Part shown: piece by piece, positions 29,126 to 38,930 of the stretch
Layout of the letters: each line of letters opens with the position of its first letter
Numbering within the stretch: the stretch's first letter is position 1
Assembly (NCBI GenBank): GCA_019217005.1
Contig: JAHBNG010000066.1
Span: forward strand, 1-64,000
Direction: 5' to 3'
Length of the DNA stretch: 64,000 bases
Origin: Chloroflexi bacterium TSY
Lineage (GTDB): Bacteria; Chloroflexota; Anaerolineae; Caldilineales; Caldilineaceae
The notes under the pieces: generated by a model
Told to the model about the DNA's origin: nothing
Seen by the model: the letters and a program-made list of their open reading frames with translations, nothing else
The model's database searches: none
Translations under genes and position numbers: made by a program

Positions 29126-29389
29126 ATGTATGAGGAACATCGGTTCACCCAACTTCTGATGTCCTCAACGCCCTCTGCAAATAAAACACCTCAGAATTCC
29201 CCAGACAATGGCTACACTTCCAATACAACATCAGATCGCAAAGCTCGTTGTAAATTGGTGGTTTTTTGCGGGATTTTGTTGGTGTTGCTTCTTGATCTTG
29301 CGATTTACGTAGAGTTAATCAGAGAAGATACAGAGCAAAGCGAGATGACTCGGCCTTCTCTCCACCCCAAAAGCGAGGAAGATCAATGA
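29126..29389 (+). CDS. Small single-pass membrane protein coupled to a sulfatase
   Basis: 87 residues: a polar N-terminus, one transmembrane helix (LVVFCGILLVLLLDLAIYVEL) at ~50-70, and an acidic tail. The TGA overlaps the sulfatase ATG (ATGA), so the two are translationally coupled. No family is recognised. An alternative start is ATG 29159. It might anchor or localise the sulfatase, but this is inference from position only. Confidence 0.55.
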   Translation: MYEEHRFTQLLMSSTPSANKTPQNSPDNGYTSNTTSDRKARCKLVVFCGILLVLLLDLAIYVELIREDTEQSEMTRPSLHPKSEEDQ

Positions 29390-31147
29390 ACAAACCGCCC
29401 AATATCCTCTGGGTCTCATTTGAAGACTGTTATCCCTATTTTGGATGCTATGGTGATCCAGTGGCTAAAACGCCGAATCTGGACAAGCTGGCGTCGGAAG
29501 GATGCTTGTGGACAAATGCCTTTTCAACGGCGCCGGTCTGTGGGCCCGCGCGAAGTGCAGTGATTACAGGTATGTATCCGGTTTCTATTGGGACCCATCA
29601 TCACCGCACAGGCTCAGGCGCAAAATACAAATCATTGGCCTACAGCTATGAAGCAATAATCCCACATTATGTGAAGTGTTTTTCAGAGTATCTGCGGGGT
29701 GCAGGATATTACTGTAGTAACAGGGGTGGTTCATTTTAGCTGGATAGATAGGTTTACACTTTTAGAAACAGAAAGAACGTTTATATTCTCTGATTTCGCC
29801 GGTTCTCAGAGAGAAAACGGTCTCATATAGATTTTTGTCTATATATCAAAAGTGTAAACCTAATTTTGAACCACCCCTAGTAACAATGCCAAAACTGATT
29901 ACCAATTCGCTCCGCCATTGACAGCCTGGGATGATTGCAGCACCACTGGCCATTGGCGTAATCGACCAGATCCTGACCAGCCTTTCTTCGCCGTATTCAA
30001 TCTGGGACAGACACATGAAAGTCAAATGTGGGAAGATAAATGGCCGAATCTCACGTTTGATCTGGAATCAATCGAGGTTCCACCATACTTTCCGGATACG
30101 CTGAAAGTACGTGAGTCCATGGTTCGCATGTATTTGAATATAGAGGCCAACGATCAAACTCTGGGCAATATCTTGACTCAACTGGAAGAGGATGGTCTCG
30201 CTGAGAATACGGTGGTCTTCATTTGGACTGATCATGGCCCAATGCCCCGTGGCAAACGTTGGCCCTACGACAGCGGTATTCGGAGTCCCATGATCGTACG
30301 CTGGCCTGGAGAATTGAAACCAGACAGCGTCAGCGACCAATTGGTCAGTACAGTCGACCTGGCTCCAACCGTCCTGTCGATCTGTGGCATTACGATTCCG
30401 TATCATATGCAAGGACAGGCCTTCCTCGGACCGGCCGCGGCCCTCCCACGGGACTATGTTTACGCAGCGCGCGATCGTTATGATGAAATGTATGATACTG
30501 TGCGCGCCACACGTGACAAACGGTTCAAATACATTCGCCATTACCAGCCTGAGCAGCCCTATATGCTCTACAATAGCTATCGGAACATCCATCCAATTAT
30601 GCAAGAGATGTGGCGCCTACATGCGGCCGGTGAATTGACTGGTCCGCAAAAATTGATGCTCCAAAGCAGTCGGCCAGCCGAAGAATTGTACGATACGACA
30701 ATCGATCCACACGAGATCAACAATCTGGCCACGGATCCAGCTTATCGACCAGAGTTAGAGCGTCTGCGAATGGCCCTGGACAGTTGGCAAGCGAGAGTCG
30801 GTGATCTGGGTCTAATGCCAGAAGACATCATGGTGCGACAGATGTTTCCCGATGGCGCGCAACCAACGACACTTCCACCTCTCTTGGTCATTTTGGGTGG
30901 CGACAACTTTGGTCTGGATGCAAGCCTCAATGGTGGCGAATTTGCGCATCCTGTCATGCTCCAGATGCAGAGCAGTACACAAGGGGCCTCGATTGCCTAT
31001 ACGTTTGATGAAGGTGAGAATCCCCACTGGCGACTCTATTGTGACCCCATTCGCCTTCCGGTCGGCGAGAACCGTCTTCGCGCAAAAGCGATCCGCATCG
31101 GGTACAAATGCAGCGAGGAGGCAAACGCTACATTTATGGTACGCTAG
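29386..31147 (+). pseudogene. Sulfatase interrupted by a MITE
   Basis: Without the insert and one copy of its 8-bp duplication, the gene reads as 532 residues in one frame. The formylglycine motif CGPAR has Cys52 (APVCGPARSAVITG). The metal site and catalytic loop appear in NILWVSFEDCYPYFGCYG and IWTDHGPMPRGKRWPYDSGI. After the domain comes a chitobiase C-terminal-like module (ASIAYTFDEGENPHW). The MITE at 29723-29877 adds a stop (NRGGSF) and shifts the frame. The enzyme would have removed sulfate esters, probably from polysaccharide, and needs a formylglycine-generating enzyme, which is not seen here. Confidence 0.9.
29723..29877 (+). mobile_element. 155-bp MITE, family 1, copy A
   Basis: The ends are GGGGTGGTTCA and TGAACCACCCC, with an inner TAGGTTTACA / TGTAAACCTA pair. 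Exact 8-bp target duplications TAGTAACA lie at 29715-29722 and 29878-29885. The copy at 37842-37996 looks identical. There is no coding capacity. Confidence 0.95.
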
Positions 31148-31295
31148 GAGGTATTAATATGCTATAACAATTGATGTGTTATAATAAGAGTAGATGAACA
31201 GTGATTTTTAGTAGCTGATCCATTCAAGACGAAAATAAAGATACCATCCCCTTTTCCTGGAGTGGATCCGCATTTATGAATGAGCGTTTGGGTAA

Positions 31296-32284
31296 ATGAG
31301 TCGCTCTTTTCGCCTTGGTTTTTTAACTCATTTGCGTGGCCATGACGATCCGCAACGTGTCTATGAGGAGGCGCTAGAACTTTTTGTTGCTGCCGATCGG
31401 CTTGGCTACGATGTTGGCTGGGTAGCCCAACATCACTTCAAGGATCGAGCTGGCTTCCTGCCCTCACCGTTTCCGTTCCTCGCCGCGGCGGCAGAACGCA
31501 CGAAGCAGATTCGCCTTGGCACATCGATTGTGGTGCTGCCGCTTGAGCACCCCTTGCGGTTGGCTGAAGATGCAGCAGTGGTTGATCTGCTCAGCAACGG
31601 ACGATTGGAGTTGGTAGCGGTAGTGACTCTGGGGAATTTCGTGCATTTGGTGTAGATATTGCGTCTCGACACGAGCGAACAACGGAAGGATTGAAGACAC
31701 TCCAACGAGCGTTTCGGGGAGATTCGTTGGGCGATGAGGGACAGATCCTTCAACCTCCTGCTCCCACATTGGCCAATCGGCTCTGGTTAAGCGCATTGAG
31801 CAGCGTCGGTGCCGAGTATGCTGCACAACATGGAGTCGGGTTGATGCTGAGCCGCGCTGCTTGGGGCCATGACGAACCAACCGACAACGTTCAACTTCCA
31901 GTCGCTAACTCATATTTAAACGCCTGGAACCAATCTCATGTAAAGCCCCGTGTAGGTCTCTCTCGCGGTTTTTATATTGCTGCTGATAAACAATCTGCAC
32001 TAAAGGAACTCCGCAAAGATTTACTACATGCCGCAACCGGAATGAGCAAGCAAGGTCGGTTGCCAGCAAATCTTTCTCTCGAAGAGTACTGTCTACGTTT
32101 TCACATTTCCTACGGTCACCCCGACGAAGTGGCGGCTCATTTACTCGCCGACAAAATCTTGCCTTTTACGTCGGATCTGATCCTGCAACTCGATCCAATA
32201 TTTCCATCGCTAGAGCGTACGCTACAGATGTTTGAACAGATCGCCACTCGAGTTGCACCCATATTGGGGTGGCGTCCTGAATAA
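31296..32284 (+). pseudogene. Luciferase-like monooxygenase, single frameshift
   Basis: Two frames join into 329 residues if one base is restored near 31610. The first gives FRLGFLTHLRGHDDPQRVYE, VGWVAQHHFKDR and LLSNGRLEL; the second continues with GSGSDSGEFRAFGVDIAS. It belongs to the same broad LLM family as the gene at 27693 but to a shorter subgroup. The break falls in the conserved GVGSGS loop and is not in a homopolymer, so it may be a true mutation. No operon partner is visible. Confidence 0.82.
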
Positions 32285-32389
32285 GCGACTAGACGCTACC
32301 ATCTTGTCGTTTTTAGAGAGAATCTGCCGTTAATCTGTATTAGGCTTTTCCAACAATTAAAATCCCTAATTTGATCTGGAAAAGCTCAA

Positions 32390-32443
32390 GCCATTCCAGA
32401 GAAATCGACTTGGCAAATCAGGGATTTATTTCTCTGGAATGGC
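32390..32443. repeat. Long-stem hairpin
   Basis: A 16-bp perfect stem (GCCATTCCAGAGAAAT at 32390-32405 with its complement at 32428-32443) has a 22-nt loop. A single related arm (GGCCATTCCAGA) lies near 35227. It may be a terminator-like or small palindromic element; there is no T-tract. Confidence 0.5.
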
Positions 32444-32591
32444 CTTAGACCATTCTTGTTTTCCAACTTATTGTGACTCTTGCCTCTCATCTCCTAATGG
32501 TGTGCGAAGCTCATAATTGCGGAGATGGGCCGCTCTTAAATAACTGGAGGTTGTAGCCATCTGATGTGAATATATATTTATGAGGTCTATC

Positions 32592-32746
32592 GGGGTGGTT
32601 CAGAATTAGGTTTACACTTTTGATACATAGACAAAAATCTATATGAGGTCATTTTCTGCCTGAGCATGGCTCAAATTAGAAAATATAAACATCTTTTCTC
32701 TTTGCAAAAATGTAAACCTAATTGTCCGCCTAAAATGAACCACCCC
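32592..32746 (-). mobile_element. 155-bp MITE, family 1, copy B
   Basis: It has the same ends as the other family-1 copies but opposite orientation and a different core, matching copy D at 49125-49279. Target duplications GGTCTATC lie at 32584-32591 and 32747-32754. Confidence 0.93.
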
Positions 32747-32780
32747 GGTCTATCATGGTAAAAAACTACGCAGGATTCTT

Positions 32781-34268
32781 CTTTACTTTCTGGTAAAAGA
32801 AAAGAGATGAGATGAGAAATGTGACAAAAAGCGGTTAGCAGTTCATCCTAAAGGTAGAGAACCCAAAAAGGAGGAAGGAATGCTAACCGCGCCAGAAATA
32901 ACTATAGCAGTACTGATGAATGTATTGCAAGTAACGCCGATGGGAACAAACGTAAATGTAATGCGTCTGATGTGGGCAATGCTGAATGGGTCGTTTCTGA
33001 AAAGTCGAGAAGCAATCCATAGCGCATTGAAAGAAAGCGGGTTTGAAGATGAGGAGCTCCGGCGAAGCTTTCGATATGGATCATGGGATATCACAAGTCT
33101 GCTGGGGTCGTGGCAAGAAGAAGTGGAAAGGGGAATGGGAGGCAAAAAAGTTAGAAGGGTACCGAGTGAAAAGCATAGATATCACAGGGTTCTGGCGACC
33201 GAAGCTGCAAGGGAAAGTGAACCGACTCTATAACTCAACGGTTCGTCGGGCATTGCCCGCGCTCATCTTTGGAGTGATGATAAGCTCGGGGGAGATAGGC
33301 GGGAAGCGAGTGCCACTGCTCAAGGCAATCATGAGATGCACGGTTGGAACAAAGGAAAGTGAGTTTCGGAAAAAGCTGCTGACAGAGACGAAGAAATCAC
33401 TGGAGTCAGACGAAGTGGCGGTGGTCGATGCCGGGTTTACAATCAGAGAAATGCTAGAAAGCGGCATAGACCGATTTGTCCTGCGGGAAGCCATTAACTG
33501 CACAGTGCGCCGCAATGAGTTCCCCAAACGCAAAGAAAAAGGCAGACCACCTGAATATGGTGATATTGTGCGTCCGCTCTCGCAGCTATAAGGGAAAGCG
33601 ACTCGAGGCTACAACTCCGGACTCGTCTGGTCGCTTTCTCTATAGTGGTCGCCTGATTTGCTATCAAGCATGGCACAATCTCGTCCCCAGAACAACCAAG
33701 GTGGATACAGCCAACCGTACCTACTCGATTTACGTCATTCAGGATCCGGCCTACAACACACCTTTGGTTTTGGCGACCGTTATGACTTTGCAGCCTGAAA
33801 CCATTTATCTTGTCTACCTGGAACGCTGGCCTGTTGAACCTCCCCCCTTGGCTTCCAAGCAGATGATTGGCTTACATCGTCAATTTGTTCATGCCGATGA
33901 GGCTTGTTTCCGCTTACCTGAACTGGGGCTGCTGGCTGGCAATCTTCTTTCCCATTTAGCCGCTTCTCTTCCTCCCATACCGACTGGCTACTGGGATCGA
34001 GAGCCTCAATCCACTCCCGGCAGGCTGCGCCGTGTTCTCTCGAGTGCTCTTTTTCCAACTCCTGACCAACTCGACCCTGACTTTCGGAAAAAGGCCTCGG
34101 TTTCACACCATTTCCCTAAAGGCGTTCTCGCTCATCGCCGCCTCAATGCCGCTGCTTAAACTAGCCGAGCACTATTTTTACATTTTATCCCGTTTTTTCA
34201 GGGTGGATTCTTTTTTCCGCCCCTTTCGGTTTGCCCTTTGTCACTCAAGCCTTTACCAGAAAGTAAAG
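32781..34268 (+). mobile_element. IS4-like insertion sequence with degraded transposase
   Basis: Terminal inverted repeats CTTTACTTTCTGGTAAA are at 32781-32797 and, as the complement, at 34252-34268. I could not find a target duplication, so the boundaries are less sure than for other elements here. It sits 34 nt after MITE copy B. Confidence 0.7.
32880..34159 (+). pseudogene. DDE transposase (IS4-like), frameshifted
   Basis: It starts at ATG 32880 with GGAGGAAGG upstream (MLTAPEITIAVLMNVLQ). The frame changes near 33110 and 33585, giving pieces such as KSIDITGFWRPKLQGKVNRL and VVDAGFTIREMLESGIDRFV, then YLERWPVEPPPLASKQMIG, in which the Asp and the ERW-type Glu motif fit an IS4-group DDE core. 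At least two shifts make it non-functional as written. Confidence 0.75.
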
Positions 34269-34302
34269 GTTATTGGTTGCTGGTTATTGGTTGTTGGTTG
34301 TT
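34267..34302. repeat. Short TTGGTTG-type tandem repeat
   Basis: Imperfect units of GGTTATTGGTTGTTG follow the IS end directly. Similar TTGGTT repeats occur near 60350 and 60760, so this is a recurring low-complexity motif. Confidence 0.6.
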
Positions 34303-34308
34303 GATTTT

Positions 34309-35121
34309 TTATTCTTGTTCGATGTTGGGATAGTTACTGAGGGGGAAAATGTCAACGGTTGCAGATCGCTGTTGTGCCAGCATCCCTCCGTCTACGCAGA
34401 CACGGTGTCCTGTGATATAGGCTGCGTCGTCAGACGCCAAGAAGAGGGCTGGGCCCACTAGATCTTCAGATTCCCCAATACGGCCAAGAGGGATGTTGGT
34501 GCCTCGGTGTGTGCGCGTTTCTTCGTCCATTCCCGATGTGTCGATCGAGCCAGGGACCAATGCATTGACGCGCACGCCATATGGCCCCAGATCGAGCGCC
34601 ATGGCGCGGGTCAGTGCTTCGATTCCGCCTTTTGTGGCATCATACGCCGTGAATCCGCGGTGAGCCTTGGTTGCACCGCCCGACGAGAGGTTGATAATCG
34701 CCCCACTTCGTTTGCGCGCCATGATGTGGGCGGCGCGGTGAGAACAGAGGAAAACGCCTGTCAGATTGACGTTGAGAATACGCTGCCACCATTCATAATC
34801 TGCTTCGAGGAAATGGATCATTGGGCTGGTGAGACCGGCGTTATTGACAAGGATATCTAACGTGCCAAATTGAGCCATGATATGGTCAAACATGCCATCG
34901 ACATCTTCTTTTGATGAGACATCAGCTGCATAAAATTGAGCGGAGCCTCCTTGACTGATGATATAGTTTGCAATCGATGTGCCACCCTCTTGATTGACAT
35001 CATTTACGATGACGTGTGCACCTTCCGCCCCAAACCCTGTTGCGATCGCAGCGCCGATCCCACTTGCTGCGCCAGTGACAAGCACGATTTTTTCGATGAA
35101 GCGTTTGTTTTGAGTGGTCAT
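34309..35121 (-). CDS. Short-chain dehydrogenase/reductase
   Basis: 270 residues, ATG 35121 with GAGGAG upstream. The Rossmann motif is TGAASGIG, with NNAG at ~90 and the catalytic pair in TAYDATKGG (YxxxK), preceded by NLSSGG. The C-terminus ends DGGMLAQQ plus a short tail. It is a classical SDR acting on a hydroxyl or keto group with NAD(P); substrate unknown. It is single on its strand; the downstream neighbour is the broken IS. Confidence 0.92.
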   Translation of the reverse strand: MTTQNKRFIEKIVLVTGAASGIGAAIATGFGAEGAHVIVNDVNQEGGTSIANYIISQGGSAQFYAADVSSKEDVDGMFDHIMAQFGTLDILVNNAGLTSPMIHFLEADYEWWQRILNVNLTGVFLCSHRAAHIMARKRSGAIINLSSGGATKAHRGFTAYDATKGGIEALTRAMALDLGPYGVRVNALVPGSIDTSGMDEETRTHRGTNIPLGRIGESEDLVGPALFLASDDAAYITGHRVCVDGGMLAQQRSATVDIFPLSNYPNIEQE

Positions 35122-35461
35122 GGTCTCCTCGTTATTGATTGATAGGCCGGATGTTTCAATGGATTGTATCTACCGGATCAAATTACTCCAAATACGGACT
35201 TCTATTACCGGTAGTTGAGCACTAAGGCCATTCCAGAAAATGAATGTTCACGAAGTGGGCGCTTCGCCCTCCACAGATGGACAGGATTCAAGAGATTTTC
35301 AAAAGAGATTATCCAGTCAATCTCGTCAATCTGTGGAATGTGTAAAAAGTGGTTTCGCCTAAAACTTACTGCTGTTGACTACGCGGCTTGATTGTCGTCT
35401 CGATCCTCAGGTACAATGTGACTATGAATCTACACCGCTTAAAATATAATAGCCACATCAT

Positions 35462-35517
35462 TTAAACTTTGGACAATTGTCCCCGGACAGAAAACGATGC
35501 TATAGTCCGAAGTTTAA
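35462..35517. promoter_or_regulatory. Palindromic sites upstream of acyl-CoA synthetase
   Basis: TTAAACTTTGGAC (35462) forms an inverted repeat with GTCCGAAGTTTAA (35505-35517). The first arm overlaps a perfect 12-bp palindrome GGACAATTGTCC (35471-35482). The sites lie 30-85 nt before the start codon, which is a suitable place for a dimeric repressor such as a TetR-type regulator. This is inference from symmetry only. Confidence 0.45.
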
Positions 35518-35547
35518 GTGGTGTCTCTATAAGGCACTTGCTCATAT

Positions 35548-37170
35548 ATGAATATTTACACCACAGGTTTGGACAAAACACCAGCAAACTACGTCCCGCT
35601 CTCACCATTGACCTTTTTGGAACGTGCAGCTTATGTCTATCCAGAACATCCTTCCATCATTCATGGCGAAGAACGCTTCACTTGGTCACAAACATATGCT
35701 CGTTGCCGCCAACTAGCATCGGCACTCACCAAGCGCGGCATTGGTCTTGGTCATACTGTCTCGATTATGGGATTTAATACGCATCAGATGTACGAAGCCC
35801 ATTTTGGCGTTCCTATGACGGGTGCTGTGTTGCACTCGATCAACACGCGATTGGATGCGACAACGATTGCCTTCATGCTACAACATGCTGAGACAAAGTT
35901 GCTGTTGGCTGATCGTGAAGCTTCACCTGTCATTAAAGATGCTTTGGCACAGCTTGATGAGCCACCTACCGTGATCGATATCGATGATGCCTTGGCCAAG
36001 GGAGGGCAACTTCTTGGTGAAACAAACTATGAAGAGTTGTTGAACAAGGGAGATAGTGACTTTGCGTGGCAACTTCCCAATGATGAATGGCAAGCGATTT
36101 CGTTGAACTATACATCAGGCACCACAGGCAACCCCAAAGGTGTTGTCTATCACCATCGGGGGGCTTATCTTAACGCTGTCAGCAATGTGCTGGCTTGGGA
36201 TCTGGCAAAGCATCCGATCTATCTATGGACACTGCCCATGTTTCACTGCAACGGTTGGTGCTTTCCTTGGCCTCTGGCTGCCGTCGTTGGGACGAGCGTC
36301 TGTCTGCGCACAGTTGATCCAGAGCAGATCTACCGTCTCATTGCGCAAGAAGGTGTTACTCATTACTGCGGTGCGCCAATCGTTCACAATATGCTCGTCA
36401 ATGCCCCAGCCGAGACCCGCTCCCAAAAGCAGCATCCAGTCAAAGGGATGGTGGCTGCGGCTCCACCACCGGCGGCCGTTTTGCAAGAGATGGCGGAAAA
36501 TGACTTTCAGATTACCCACGTCTATGGTCTAACCGAAACCTATGGACCGGCCGTGCTGTGTGAGCGCCACCGTGAGTGGGATGCGCTTTCGATCGATGAA
36601 CAGGCAACGCTCGCAGCGCGGCAGGGGGTGCGCTATCATATGCTGGAAGCGCTCACTGTCGCGAATCCTCAGACATTGGAGCCGGTGCCCGCAGATGGGG
36701 AGACCATTGGAGAGGTTTTGTTCCGCGGCAACAACGTGATGATGGGCTACTTGAAGAATCAAGAGGCAACAGACGCCGCATTTGAAGGCGGTTGGTTTCG
36801 CAGCGGAGATTTGGGCGTGATGCACCCAGACGGCTATATTGAACTGAAGGACCGTTCGAAGGATATCATCATCTCTGGGGGCGAAAATATCTCAACCATT
36901 GAGATTGAAAACGTCCTTTTTCGCCATCCGGCGGTGCAAGACGCGGCAGTTGTGGCCAAGCCAGATGAAAAGTGGGGCGAGACACCTTGTGCATTCATTA
37001 CCCTCAAGCCTGAAGCCGAAAACGTTACGGCCGCTGAGATCATCGAGTTCTGTCGAAAGAATATGGCACATTATAAGGCACCAAGGCATGTCGTCTTTGG
37101 TGAGTTACCCAAGACCTCGACGGGCAAAACGCAAAAGTTTATCTTACGTGAGTATGCCAAAGAAGTATGA
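35548..37170 (+). CDS. Acyl-CoA synthetase (AMP-forming)
   Basis: 540 residues. The P-loop-like motif is NYTSGTTGNPKGVVYHH (~190), followed by VYGLTETYGP, the hinge and adenylate motif GWFRSGDLGVMHPDGYIELKD, and a C-terminal Lys in KTSTGKTQKF. The overall sequence resembles medium/short-chain ligases such as the methylmercaptopropionate-CoA ligase group. It activates a carboxylate with ATP and CoA. It is monocistronic and preceded by palindromes that could be an operator. Confidence 0.93.
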   Translation: MNIYTTGLDKTPANYVPLSPLTFLERAAYVYPEHPSIIHGEERFTWSQTYARCRQLASALTKRGIGLGHTVSIMGFNTHQMYEAHFGVPMTGAVLHSINTRLDATTIAFMLQHAETKLLLADREASPVIKDALAQLDEPPTVIDIDDALAKGGQLLGETNYEELLNKGDSDFAWQLPNDEWQAISLNYTSGTTGNPKGVVYHHRGAYLNAVSNVLAWDLAKHPIYLWTLPMFHCNGWCFPWPLAAVVGTSVCLRTVDPEQIYRLIAQEGVTHYCGAPIVHNMLVNAPAETRSQKQHPVKGMVAAAPPPAAVLQEMAENDFQITHVYGLTETYGPAVLCERHREWDALSIDEQATLAARQGVRYHMLEALTVANPQTLEPVPADGETIGEVLFRGNNVMMGYLKNQEATDAAFEGGWFRSGDLGVMHPDGYIELKDRSKDIIISGGENISTIEIENVLFRHPAVQDAAVVAKPDEKWGETPCAFITLKPEAENVTAAEIIEFCRKNMAHYKAPRHVVFGELPKTSTGKTQKFILREYAKEV

Positions 37171-37485
37171 ACCTCCTCTGCATTCGGGATCGGTTCGCCC
37201 CATTCTAGAACAAACAGTTTGTAGATAGTCGTAGAACTTTACCTCAGTTTAGTCATTGAAATCTCACTCGGGTAGGCTGGGAAGTAGAAAAAGGAGCCAT
37301 CAACTCTCCTGGCTAGTAGCCGAAGTGGAACGACCAGATGCATCCACATCAATGTAGACAATTCACTGGGAGCAACAGACTGAGCAACCAGTCATTTAGA
37401 ACCGGTGGCCTGGCATGTCGACTACAACAAGAGTCAGAATGGAAAGCCACGTTACCAGGATGTCTTCTGGAATAGTATGAAACAG
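37171..37485. other. Intergenic region between convergent genes
   Basis: No supported gene. A plus-strand ORF runs from 37405 into the opposite-strand gene, but its composition is unconvincing and it has no RBS. Confidence 0.35.
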
Positions 37486-37755
37486 TTATTGCCCCCACAG
37501 CACTTGCTCGACCTCGCCGCTGCTTGCCGATACATCAACGACGAGGTCACCACCGCGCGTATTAATATAATCTCTAGGGCCATAGTTAATGCGCCAGTAC
37601 ATAATGTCATCTTGCAAGCGTTGCGTAATGGTGAGTAGACTTTCAGCTACATCAACCCCCATTTCACTTGCGCATTTATTTGCTGTTGCAAGGACATTTG
37701 CTATAGTAACAGCAATATCATCTTGGTAAACCTCTGCCGCGAGCGTTGCAGCCAT
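37486..37755 (-). CDS. Small protein at the end of the novel operon
   Basis: 89 residues, mostly helical (QDDIAVTIANVLATANKCAS, ESLLTITQRLQDDIMYWRIN). It starts 2 nt after the native stop of the JAB-like gene; GAGGAGAG within that gene's end serves as RBS. No family is recognised. Its position directly behind a JAB-type isopeptidase is suggestive, but it has no ubiquitin-like fold or C-terminal GG. It is the last gene of the minus-strand operon beginning near 45208. Confidence 0.65.
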   Translation of the reverse strand: MAATLAAEVYQDDIAVTIANVLATANKCASEMGVDVAESLLTITQRLQDDIMYWRINYGPRDYINTRGGDLVVDVSASSGEVEQVLWGQ

Positions 37756-37757
37756 AG

Positions 37758-38358
37758 TTAACTCTCCTCAAATAACTTGTGTCTACTCCCCATTTCAAGT
37801 ACTTCACCATCTGGTTGAATCAGATAAATTGCATCGTTGGCGGGGTGGTTCATTTTAGCTGGATAGATAGGTTTACACTTTTAGAAACAGAAAGAACGTT
37901 TATATTCTCTGATTTCGCCGGTTCTCAGAGAGAAAACGGTCTCATATAGATTTTTGTCTATATATCAAAAGTGTAAACCTAATTTTGAACCACCCCTCGT
38001 TGGCAATCACAAATTCGCCAACGTACAAGTCACCCTTGAGATTCGGATCGTCTCGCACCGCTCGCCTGTCAGTGGCACTCGGTTCCTGCAGAAAATTATT
38101 GCCTGTGTTCGGATGAGTATGGAACGATGCCAGAATATCGTTTTCATCAATACGACAATTTTGATGCAGAGGCACGGAAATCTGATTTTGTACACCAACA
38201 GGCCATCGTTGAACGAAAATTTCGTTACCTGGGCTTTGTAGAATAAATCCGCCTTCTTCGTGACCACCTGTAATACTGGGTGCAGAATCATGCCAAGCCA
38301 ACTTTAACGCAGCTTTGACAATATCATTTTGCAGTAGTCCGCTGGGGATAATCTGCAT
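37758..38358 (-). pseudogene. JAB/MPN-type metallopeptidase-like protein, cut by a MITE
   Basis: The reading has the JAMM-like signature ASFHTHPNTGNN followed by EPSATDRRAV, consistent with a HxH...SxxD zinc site, and an N-terminal HEEGGFILQ carrying the upstream Glu. MITE copy C (37842-37996) entered near the end with an 8-bp duplication. Removing it gives EFVIANDAIYLIQPDGEVLE and a stop at 37758-37760, 145 residues in all. As written, the last residues are replaced by MITE-encoded ones, so the catalytic core may still be made. Family members remove ubiquitin-like modifiers or process proteins. Confidence 0.78.
37842..37996 (+). mobile_element. 155-bp MITE, family 1, copy C
   Basis: It looks identical in sequence and orientation to copy A. 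Target duplications TCGTTGGC lie at 37834-37841 and 37997-38004. It is inserted in the JAB-like gene. Confidence 0.95.
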
Positions 38359-38428
38359 AGCTTGATCAGTTAGTGTGGGTTTCTCCGTGGTTTAATCCAT
38401 CAAACAGTCCGGTTAACTAGAGGGCAAA

Positions 38429-38903
38429 TCATGCTTCATCTAAAAACTGGGAGGCAGCCTCAGCCAGCTTGCGGAAGTTTTTCGGTATAAGCGACGTTGC
38501 AAAAGATTCAACCCCCTTTAGCAGAGCATCACCCATGAACGCAGAAGCACCGCTTATCTTGCGAGGGCTAAGGTCAAGTTCACCCTCAAATGTAATACGG
38601 GTACCTCGCCCACCCATAGCCGGCTGGTAAATGGTACGTCCAGAGCAAGTGGTTAGTTCAGGCAGGAATTTCGGTTCAATAGACCATTGACACTCGTAAT
38701 TTTTTGTTCTCCACAAAGCCCTATCAGTCCAGGCCATCATCTCTGGGATGGACATCGCCTTCACTCTCTTCAGTTCGCTCGACAACCGCGATCTCCTTTA
38801 CATCATCAAGTAGGGGGACTAGCTCTTGTAACCGATCACGGAGCGTTAGCCAGACCAACTCAAGAGGATGTTTGACAATCATCACGCTTTTGAAAGGTTT
38901 CAC
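38429..38903 (-). pseudogene. START/SRPBCC-domain protein with one frameshift
   Basis: GTG 38903 follows GGAGG. The first frame reads KPFKSVMIVKHPLELVWLTL then DDVKEIAVVERTEESEG. Near 38760 the frame shifts to MMAWTDRALWRTKNYECQWS and GGRGTRITFEGELDL. With one base removed the product is 157 residues, like DUF2505/polyketide-cyclase-type SRPBCC proteins that bind a hydrophobic ligand. It sits 27 nt after the epimerase gene in the same operon. The shift may be real or an assembly error. Confidence 0.72.
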
Positions 38904-38930
38904 ATATCCTCCACATATATCCTAAAGGCA

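Noticed and set aside
37486..38358. Ubiquitin-like conjugation system, from JAB plus a small protein
   Set aside because: No E1 or E2 homologue and no ubiquitin-like protein with a C-terminal GG in the operon.
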